64,000 nucleotides of DNA. Origin: DAOUAT01 sp964551735. Its GTDB lineage: Bacteria > Chloroflexota > Anaerolineae > CG2-30-64-16. The stretch covers positions 219,505 to 283,504 of the forward strand of contig CAZKEF010000003.1 in NCBI GenBank assembly GCA_964551735.1, written 5' to 3'. A program made the position numbers and the translations under genes. The stretch's first letter is position 1, and every line of letters starts with the position of its first letter. Under the pieces are notes generated by a model. It did not search any database. It saw only the letters and a program-made list of their open reading frames with translations, and was not told the DNA's origin. Below are positions 57,878 through 64,000 of the stretch, in pieces.

Positions 57878-59056
57878 TTATTTGTAGAATGTTAACGTGG
57901 CCTGGACACCGCCTTCGGAGGTGTTCTGCAGGCGCAGATTCCCGGCCAGGTCCTTTTCCACCAGGGTTTGGGCGATTTGCAGGCCCATCCCGCGCCGCGC
58001 CGATAGATTGAAGCCTGGCAAGAGCCCTTGGCCGTTGTCGGTGACGGTCACGGTGACTTCCGCGCCGTCTTGCGCGGTGACGATGGATAAGCGTCCATCA
58101 CGGCTGTTTGGGTTGAAAGCATGCTCAAGCGCGTTGGCGATCAACTCGTTCATCACCAGAGCCAACGCGGTTGCCTGCTTGGACGGCAGAAAGATCGCTG
58201 GCCCCTCGACTGTGGCACTGACCCGCTGGTCGGGCCGAACCAGGTGTTTAAGCGAGATGTCGCACACCTGCCGTGCCAATTCAGTGATATCGGTGAGGCG
58301 TAACTGCTCCAAGGAGAGTAACTCATGCACAGCTGCAATACTCTTGATGCGACTGATGCTGTCGCGCAGGCTCTTACGCGCCGCCGGACTCGGGCTGGTC
58401 GACATTTCCAGGCTGAGCAGGTCGGCCACGGTTTGCAGGTTGTTCTTGATGCGATGATGCATCTCCTGGATCAGGGTGGTTAGTGTTTCAGCTCGTCGTG
58501 CTTCTTCACGCAGGCGAAAATTCTCCACCGCCGCCCCGATCTGAGCTGCTACGGAGCGAAGCAGGGCCAGGTCGCCGTCGCTGAGCCGACCTGCGTTGCC
58601 GCTGGCCACATGTAACACACCGAGCGCCCGTTCTCGTGCCAGCAGCGGCACTGCCGCACAGGCGCGTCCACCATGACGGCGGCACCCGTCCCGGCTCACC
58701 CGCGGATCGTTGCTGACGTCTTGTGCTGTGACCGGCAGGCTGCGTGCGACTGCCAGGCCACACAGACATTCGCCGGGGGTGATCGTGGTTTCGGTCGGGT
58801 CTAGCAGCTCTGGATCGCCCTGCGATGCCACCAGCGTCAACTGATCCGTGTTCGGATCCCAGAGATAGATGCGCCCGCTGTCCAGATTGAGGACCGGCAG
58901 CACTTGTTTGAGGGCCTGCGCCAGCGCTTCCGCCTCGTTCAGCGATTCGTTGATCGCGGCCGCGACCGCATAGAGCGCCGCCAGCTCGCGCGTGCGGCGC
59001 TGATCATCGGTCTTTGTGCCATCGCGATACGTGGCAACAGAGGTTAAGGGCGCCAT
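57878..59056 (-). CDS. GAF-domain sensor histidine kinase (HWE/HisKA_2 type)
   Basis: 392 aa from the ATG at 59056. A GAF domain (residues about 30-180; RIYLWDPNTDQLTLVASQGD, SVAAQIGAAVENF) precedes a HisKA_2 phosphotransfer segment EMHHRIKNNLQTVADLLSLE. The HATPase domain has LVMNELIANALEHAF and VTVTDNGQGLLPG. No membrane spans, so cytoplasmic sensing. HisKA_2 kinases often pair with ANTAR regulators, as in EutW/EutV. That partner lies two genes downstream. Confidence 0.92.
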   Translation of the reverse strand: MAPLTSVATYRDGTKTDDQRRTRELAALYAVAAAINESLNEAEALAQALKQVLPVLNLDSGRIYLWDPNTDQLTLVASQGDPELLDPTETTITPGECLCGLAVARSLPVTAQDVSNDPRVSRDGCRRHGGRACAAVPLLARERALGVLHVASGNAGRLSDGDLALLRSVAAQIGAAVENFRLREEARRAETLTTLIQEMHHRIKNNLQTVADLLSLEMSTSPSPAARKSLRDSISRIKSIAAVHELLSLEQLRLTDITELARQVCDISLKHLVRPDQRVSATVEGPAIFLPSKQATALALVMNELIANALEHAFNPNSRDGRLSIVTAQDGAEVTVTVTDNGQGLLPGFNLSARRGMGLQIAQTLVEKDLAGNLRLQNTSEGGVQATLTFYK

Positions 59057-59089
59057 GCTCACCCTTGGGTGGCCGTAACGCAGGAAAGC

Positions 59090-59278
59090 TTACGCCAGTT
59101 TTTCGTCCGTCTCTCCCTTGGACTTTTCGTCGGTTTTCTCGTTGACCTTGGAAGACTCCCGAAACTCGCGGATGCTCTTGCCGATAGCGCCGCCGATCTC
59201 TGGCAACCGGCCGACACCGAAAACGATCAGGACGATGACGAGCAGGATCACCCACTCCCAACCACCGAAATTGAACAT
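59090..59278 (-). CDS. tatA: TatA/E-family twin-arginine translocase subunit
   Basis: 62 aa from the ATG at 59278 (AAGGAGAAGAC upstream). One membrane helix (WVILLVIVLIVFGVGR), the FGxxRLPEIG hinge and an amphipathic helix (GGAIGKSIREFRES), then a charged tail. It forms the pore of the Tat export system. No tatC gene is nearby. TatA and TatE cannot be separated. Confidence 0.9.
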   Translation of the reverse strand: MFNFGGWEWVILLVIVLIVFGVGRLPEIGGAIGKSIREFRESSKVNEKTDEKSKGETDEKLA

Positions 59279-59327
59279 CTGTCTTCTCCTTAAATTGTGT
59301 GTTTTGCTGCTAAGTCCGACGCGCGCA

Positions 59328-60848
59328 TCATTCGCGCCGCGCGCTGGCTTGCAAGCGCAGATTGATAGCTGCCCCATCCAGCCCCGCGCCGACCAGGCGG
59401 CGAATGAACGGCGATTGGGCGGGCGGGATGCCTGCCAGGTGCGCTGCCGCGCTGGCGGCCAATGCTGCGGTTTCTGGCTGACCCGCCAACGTCAACCATT
59501 GCGCCATCGCGGCCAACCGGCGTTGGTAGCTGGCCACCAGGGCGGGGCCGAAATGGGCTGTGGCCAGCCGCGTGATTTGCTCGGCGCGGGCGGCTGCGTT
59601 GGGACGCAGGCCCAGGCGGCGGGCGGCTGCACTTACGCCCTCATTATGCCACAACCAGCCGCTGAACGCCGGATGGTCGAGCAACGCGGCGGTTTCAGCG
59701 GGGGCATAACCGCCTGGCGTTGGACTGGCATGGTCAGCGTCCGGAACCTTAGGCAGCCAGATCAGCGGGTTTAGCCAGCGGAATTCGATTGGCGGCACGG
59801 TTCCGGCATCCCAGTGGCGCGCTAACGCCCGCTGCACGGCCGCGCGGCCTGCCGCCCATGGCGTCTCCAACAGGTTGATCGGTGTCCAGCTTGCAGCCGG
59901 TTGATGCCGGTAGATGCTCCCCAGGGGCTGGACAGGCGGCAAAGCTGCCGGCGCCACCTCAGCCAGGCCGGAACTGCCCACGATCCCTTCAAGATCGCTG
60001 CACAGCACAGCCAGCAATGTCCCGGTCTCCTGGCCGGCCGCCTGGCGCACGAACCAGACCAGTTGTGTCCCACCGCCATCTACGGGCGACAACAGGGCGC
60101 GCCATATGCTGTCGTTGCCCTCTGTCTCCAGCGCACGTACGCCGCTCATCATCAGCTTGCGTGCCCCGCGATCGGCCAGTGCGGCCAGTTCTGGCGGCAA
60201 GGCCGCCGCGAGGGAGGCCAACGCGGCCCTGGCCTCAGGCATGCGCACCCGGCCGAGTTGCGCGATGGCATCTTGGGCCCACACACGGTTTTCGCCCTGG
60301 GCTAACATCCGGAGGAGGCTGACCAGGTGCGGATTCGGTGGCATCAGCGGCACCGCATCCAGGATCATCCGTCCCACTTCGGGCGGCTGCTGCGCGAGCT
60401 GGCTCAGATACTCCAGGATCGCTGCCGGCTCGCGGTCCATGGCATAGATCAGCTCGCGCAACGACTGCTGGGCCACGCCATCAGGATTCTGCAGGCTGGC
60501 CAGCAGCGTCTCCTCCACCGGCACATCCAGGAAGCGTTCGAGCAGATTCAGCGCGGTCACGCGCGCCTGATCGGTGTACCCTCGCCCACGCGCCACCCCG
60601 CGCAGGGCAGCGACGGCTGACTCTCGATCCAGCCGCTTGACCACTTCCCCCAGATTTCCCCGCAGTTGCGCATCTTCGGTATCCAGCATCGTCACCAGCA
60701 CAGAAAGCGCCACCGGGCCATGCGTTGCGATGTCGTCAGCGCGCGCGGCGACTTCGTCGGGGGTTGTGATCGTGGTCAGGTCAGCAAAAGCTGCTGCTAA
60801 CGCCCGACGCTCGAGGAGTCCGGTCAGGATTTTAGAGTCGTCACTCAT
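59328..60848 (-). CDS. Large HEAT-repeat-like protein of unknown function
   Basis: 506 aa from the ATG at 60848 (a start ten codons earlier is possible). The N-terminal half shows helical repeats, for example LRGNLGEVVKRLDRESAVAA and VTALNLLERFLDVPVEETLL. A second region of about 200 residues follows, with LLSPVDGGGTQLVWFVRQAA and FRWLNPLIWLP. No enzyme motif is seen. It lies just left of dnaX, divergently transcribed. Function unknown. Confidence 0.65.
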   Translation of the reverse strand: MSDDSKILTGLLERRALAAAFADLTTITTPDEVAARADDIATHGPVALSVLVTMLDTEDAQLRGNLGEVVKRLDRESAVAALRGVARGRGYTDQARVTALNLLERFLDVPVEETLLASLQNPDGVAQQSLRELIYAMDREPAAILEYLSQLAQQPPEVGRMILDAVPLMPPNPHLVSLLRMLAQGENRVWAQDAIAQLGRVRMPEARAALASLAAALPPELAALADRGARKLMMSGVRALETEGNDSIWRALLSPVDGGGTQLVWFVRQAAGQETGTLLAVLCSDLEGIVGSSGLAEVAPAALPPVQPLGSIYRHQPAASWTPINLLETPWAAGRAAVQRALARHWDAGTVPPIEFRWLNPLIWLPKVPDADHASPTPGGYAPAETAALLDHPAFSGWLWHNEGVSAAARRLGLRPNAAARAEQITRLATAHFGPALVASYQRRLAAMAQWLTLAGQPETAALAASAAAHLAGIPPAQSPFIRRLVGAGLDGAAINLRLQASARRE

Positions 60849-60913
60849 GATCTCATTATAGCATAAGTGATCGCGCAAGTGGCAACCCCGCGCACGCGCT
60901 GCGGCACAGGGCT

Positions 60914-60942
60914 TTGCGACCGTGCGTTGGCTGTGGTAAACT
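60914..60942 (+). promoter_or_regulatory. Promoter of dnaX-ybaB-recR
   Basis: TTGCGA (60914-60919), 17-bp spacer, TAAACT (60937-60942), with a TGTGG extension before the -10. The dnaX start is 34 bp further on. Confidence 0.6.
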
Positions 60943-60975
60943 ACTTTCAGCCAATGTCAGGTGGGAGGTTATTTC

Positions 60976-62643
60976 ATGGCCGCACAGGCCCTTTACCGCA
61001 AGTGGCGCTCGCAAACCTTTGAGACGGTCGTCGGTCAAGAGCATGTGACGTTGACTCTGCGCAACGCGTTGCGCGATGGGCGCCTGTCGCATGCCTATTT
61101 GTTTACCGGCCCGCGCGGCACGGGCAAGACTAGCACGGCGCGCATCCTGGCGAAGGCGATCAACTGCTTGGCCGACGATCTCGCCGCGCGGCCATGCAAC
61201 CAGTGTCGTGTGTGCGTTGCCATTTCCGAGGGCCGCCTGCTGGACCTGATCGAGATTGATGCCGCGTCAAACCGTGGCATTGACGAAATCCGCGATCTGC
61301 GCGAAAAGATCGGCTTTCGTCCCAACGAGGCGCGCTATAAGATCTACATCATTGATGAAGTTCACATGCTCACCAAAGAGGCGTTCAACGCGCTGCTGAA
61401 GACCCTAGAAGAGCCGCCACCGCACGCTGTCTTTGTCCTGGCGACCACTGAACCCGATCGCGTCCCTGAAACCGTGCGTTCGCGGTGCCAGCGTTTTGAC
61501 TTCCGGCGCATCCCCACCCAGGAAATCGTCGAGCATCTGGCTGAGATCTTGCGCACTGAAGGCGGCAAAGCTGAGCCGGCGGCCTTGGTGACCATCGCGC
61601 GGCGTTCGACCGGCAGCATGCGCGATGCGGTCAGCTTGTTAGATCAACTCCTGTCTTATGGTGATGAAACCCTCACGCTGGCGCGCGTGGAACAGGTGCT
61701 GGGCCTGGTTAATGCCGGCGCCATAGGCCGCCTGGTTGACCACATGGCGAACCACGATACCGCGGCCGGCCTGCTACTTATCGGCCAGATGGTGAGCGAA
61801 GGGGTGGAGTTGGGCCAGTTGGCCGACCAGATTGTTGCATACTTGCGCGGGGTGCTTTTCATGCGCATCGCCCGCGCCCCCGAGCTGCTCGATCTGGCCC
61901 AGGATGTCGTCGCTACCATGAGCCGCCAGGCTGAGACACTGTCCCCGGCCGTGCTGCTGGCTGCGGTGCGTGAATTTGCCGAGGCGCGGGCCGCCCTGCG
62001 GGATCAGGTGCCTGGCGTGCCACAACTTCCTATCGAAATAGCGTTCTTGCGGGCCGCGGGCGCAGCGTGCAGTCCAACTGCCGGGCCGGCCGGGGCTTCC
62101 GTCAGCCCGTCGTCTGTGCAACCGGCAGCGCCCCCGGTTGAAGCGATGATGCCTTCGCTCCGGCCGATGACATCTTCCCCTGCGCCTGTGCCCCCGGCTC
62201 CTTCGGCTGCCAGGGCGCCACAGCCGGCCACGGCTTCAGCGGCTGTTACAGCAGCTCCGGCCGGCAGCGGCGATCTGCTGCAGCAGGCCCAGGCCAACTG
62301 GGATCGTTTTCTGCAGGTGGCCGGCAAACGGTGTGGCATGAAGGTGCAGGCCGCGCTGCGCTCCGTGCGCGAGTTGGACATCAGTGGACAAATATTGGTG
62401 TTGCAGTTTTCGCACGCTTTCTCCCGTGACTTGGTTAATCAGGGTGAGAACCGTGCCCTGGTAGAAGCTGCGTGGCAAGAGGTGCTTGGTCACGCCGTGC
62501 CCGTGCGGTGTGCGTTACTGGGCGAGGCGGCTCCCCCTGCGGCGAGTGCTGCGCCAGGCAAAGGCGCGACGTCCGAGGGTGATGATAGCTTGCTCCTGGA
62601 CGATGCGCGCAAGCGCGGCGCAGTGATTACGCAGCTTTCATAA
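60976..62643 (+). CDS. dnaX: DNA polymerase III subunit gamma/tau
   Basis: 555 aa from the ATG at 60976 (GGGAGGT upstream; a GTG at 60961 is an alternative). Clamp-loader ATPase of the replisome. Walker A is GPRGTGKTSTAR, Walker B IDEVHML, and the zinc cysteines lie in NCLADDLAARPCNQCRVC. SRCQRFDF is the sensor/arginine region. A Pro/Ala-rich linker follows at about 370-450. The C-terminal tau-like domain is short. ybaB starts 40 bp later. Confidence 0.96.
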   Translation: MAAQALYRKWRSQTFETVVGQEHVTLTLRNALRDGRLSHAYLFTGPRGTGKTSTARILAKAINCLADDLAARPCNQCRVCVAISEGRLLDLIEIDAASNRGIDEIRDLREKIGFRPNEARYKIYIIDEVHMLTKEAFNALLKTLEEPPPHAVFVLATTEPDRVPETVRSRCQRFDFRRIPTQEIVEHLAEILRTEGGKAEPAALVTIARRSTGSMRDAVSLLDQLLSYGDETLTLARVEQVLGLVNAGAIGRLVDHMANHDTAAGLLLIGQMVSEGVELGQLADQIVAYLRGVLFMRIARAPELLDLAQDVVATMSRQAETLSPAVLLAAVREFAEARAALRDQVPGVPQLPIEIAFLRAAGAACSPTAGPAGASVSPSSVQPAAPPVEAMMPSLRPMTSSPAPVPPAPSAARAPQPATASAAVTAAPAGSGDLLQQAQANWDRFLQVAGKRCGMKVQAALRSVRELDISGQILVLQFSHAFSRDLVNQGENRALVEAAWQEVLGHAVPVRCALLGEAAPPAASAAPGKGATSEGDDSLLLDDARKRGAVITQLS

Positions 62644-62683
62644 TGAGATGAAGGTGATACCACGATGATGGAGGAATACATTC

Positions 62684-63046
62684 ATGGCTAAAGGCAAACC
62701 ACGTCCGGCGTACGGGATGCGCCGACCAGGCAGCGGTGGCGCATCAGGCGGTATGGCCGGGCAACTGCAGAAGCTTCAAGACGAGTTCGCCAAGACCCAG
62801 GAAAAGCTGGGTGATGAAATAGTGGAAGTAACGGTGGGCGGCGGCATGGTGAAAGCGGTTATGAACGGACACCAGAAACTGCTGTCCGTTACCATCGCTC
62901 CCGACGCGGTTGACCCCGACGACATCGAGATGTTGCAGGACATGATCGTTGCCGTGATCAATGAGGCGATCGAGCGCTCGCAGGGGTTAGCTGCCGATAA
63001 GATGAGTGCCCTAACAGGTGGCTTACAGATCCCGGGGCTGATGTAA
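62684..63046 (+). CDS. YbaB/EbfC nucleoid-associated DNA-binding protein
   Basis: 120 aa. The central family block has GQLQKLQDEFAKTQEKLGDE, VTVGGGMVKAVMNGHQKLLS, PDAVDPDDIEMLQDMIVAV. It forms DNA-binding dimers. The dnaX-ybaB-recR order is widely conserved. The N-terminus (KGKPRPAYGMRRPGSGG) is a longer Gly/Arg-rich extension than usual. Confidence 0.95.
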   Translation: MAKGKPRPAYGMRRPGSGGASGGMAGQLQKLQDEFAKTQEKLGDEIVEVTVGGGMVKAVMNGHQKLLSVTIAPDAVDPDDIEMLQDMIVAVINEAIERSQGLAADKMSALTGGLQIPGLM

Positions 63047-63066
63047 CAGCTATCTGGAGCGGACCC

Positions 63067-63669
63067 ATGTCGCAGACTTTAGCCCGGCCCGTGTCAAATC
63101 TCATCGAACTGTTGGCGCGGCTGCCGGGCATCGGACCTAAGACGGCCTCCCGGTTAACTTTCTACCTTCTGCGCGAGCCTGGTGGTCTGGCCAGCGCCCT
63201 GGCTGAGGCGCTTGAGGGGCTGAGCAAAGGGACCGTGTTGTGCGATCAGTGCTTCAATGTCGCGGAACAGAGCCCGTGCCCCATATGCGCCGATCTGGGC
63301 CGTGAACATGGCCTGATCTGCGTGGTTGAAGAGCCGATGGATGTCCTGGCTATCGAACGTACCGGCTCCTTTCGTGGCGTCTATCACGTGTTGCATGGCG
63401 CGCTCTCGCCCATCGACGGCATCTACCCGGAGAAGCTGCGCATCGCTGAGTTGATCGCGCGCGTCGCAGAGACTCGCCCGCACGAAGTCATCCTGGCGAC
63501 CAACCCAAGCCTGGAAGGGGAGAATACGGCTGCCTACATCCATCAACTCCTGGCCGGCGCCGGTCTGCCGGTCACACGCCTGGCGCGCGGCTTGCCGGTT
63601 GGCGGTGATCTGGAGTATACCGACGAGGTCACGCTCTCACGGGCTCTGGAGGGCCGTCGAGCGATGTAA
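63067..63669 (+). CDS. recR: Recombination mediator RecR
   Basis: 200 aa, normal length. Helix-hairpin-helix RLPGIGPKTASRLTFYLL at the N-terminus, zinc finger CDQCFNVAEQSPCPIC, Toprim domain ICVVEEPMDVLAIERTGSF, and Walker B-like C-terminus GGDLEYTDEVTLSRAL. RecR loads RecA with RecO in gap repair. It follows ybaB by 20 bp as in many bacteria. Confidence 0.97.
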   Translation: MSQTLARPVSNLIELLARLPGIGPKTASRLTFYLLREPGGLASALAEALEGLSKGTVLCDQCFNVAEQSPCPICADLGREHGLICVVEEPMDVLAIERTGSFRGVYHVLHGALSPIDGIYPEKLRIAELIARVAETRPHEVILATNPSLEGENTAAYIHQLLAGAGLPVTRLARGLPVGGDLEYTDEVTLSRALEGRRAM

Positions 63670-63704
63670 GCCGTTGCCCCTCCTGTGAGACGCACCCCCT
63701 GGAT

Positions 63705-63733
63705 TTGACACATCTCAGCGGACGTAGTATATT
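63705..63733 (+). promoter_or_regulatory. Consensus promoter 1 after recR
   Basis: TTGACA (63705-63710), exactly 17 bp, TATATT (63728-63733), followed by a CTCGTTGCGC tract. It points to the right, out of the window. Confidence 0.8.
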
Positions 63734-63744
63734 CGCTCCTCGTT

Positions 63745-63776
63745 GCGCCCGAAACGGGCAAACAATAGAAGGGCGC
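63745..63776. repeat. Hairpin words between the two promoters
   Basis: GCGCCC (63745-63750) pairs with GGGCGC (63771-63776), and a tighter GCCCG-AAA-CGGGC hairpin overlaps its left arm. It lies in the transcript of promoter 1. Confidence 0.45.
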
Positions 63777-63811
63777 ACCGTGGCGCACGCGAACAACGGA
63801 ACAGCCCAGAT

Positions 63812-63840
63812 TTGACACAGAACCCGGTCAGTGATATATT
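63812..63840 (+). promoter_or_regulatory. Consensus promoter 2 after recR
   Basis: TTGACA (63812-63817), 17 bp, TATATT (63835-63840), then ATCGTTGCGC. It is almost a copy of promoter 1, 107 bp away. No gene is visible between 63670 and 64000, so both must drive something beyond the window, perhaps a stable RNA operon. Confidence 0.8.
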
Positions 63841-64000
63841 CATGTATCGTTGCGCTTGAGGTATTTTGCTGTTGGACAGCAGGATGGTGATGGCGTAATG
63901 GTACCTGATCCGGCCCCTAACAGATAGCTCCAGGACAACGGCAGCAGCGGGGTTGGGGGGTGGGGCACTTTAACAGCTGAAGAGTGACAAGGACAGCGAA

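Overview
The window looks like one stretch of a GC-rich bacterial chromosome from an anaerobic Chloroflexota, most like Anaerolineae. This is inferred from the gene mix and protein style, because no rRNA or long marker is present. The clues are an archaeal-type mevalonate entry block, a bacterial Wood-Ljungdahl carbonyl branch, many HEAT and CBS proteins, and intergenic spaces filled with short palindromic or tandem words. Nearly all genes from 0 to 61 kb lie on the minus strand. ruvB-queA and dnaX-ybaB-recR lie on the plus strand.

Layout. 0-5 kb: a ROK sugar kinase cut by the window edge, then DUF35, thiolase, HMG-CoA synthase and class II HMG-CoA reductase (acetyl-CoA to mevalonate). 5-9 kb: three tightly packed membrane genes that resemble orphan complex I antiporter subunits. 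9-16.7 kb: a CBS protein, a decayed transposase, tRNA-Lys, a GH1 glycosidase, dCMP deaminase, upp, a DksA-like protein, and divergent ruvB-queA. 16.8-24 kb: one giant exported protein joining a subtilisin protease to two almost identical 5'-nucleotidase modules. 24.1-24.9 kb: a peroxiredoxin-glutaredoxin fusion whose peroxidatic position is an in-frame UGA, so it is probably a selenoprotein. 25-32 kb: HEAT protein, DUF3786, acyl-CoA dehydrogenase, CBS, GNAT, a trypsin-like lipoprotein coupled to an M50B-like membrane protease, and a YbaK-type deacylase.

32-55.7 kb is a large Wood-Ljungdahl region on the minus strand. It holds CODH, acetyl-CoA synthase, both corrinoid iron-sulfur protein subunits, an Nfn-like transhydrogenase pair, the corrinoid reductive activator, CooC, the methyl-THF:corrinoid methyltransferase, malic enzyme, a thioredoxin-reductase-like flavoprotein, FolD, MetV and MetF. 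Together these cover methenyl/methylene-THF to acetyl-CoA, plus nicotinamide-coenzyme and redox coupling. Formate dehydrogenase and formyl-THF synthetase are not here. The block is preceded by a terminator-bearing structured leader.

56-59 kb: a DUF4258/DUF2283 pair, an ANTAR response regulator and a GAF-HWE histidine kinase flanking a mini ferritin-like protein, and TatA. 59-63.7 kb: a HEAT protein and dnaX-ybaB-recR. The right edge carries two almost identical consensus promoters aimed out of the window.
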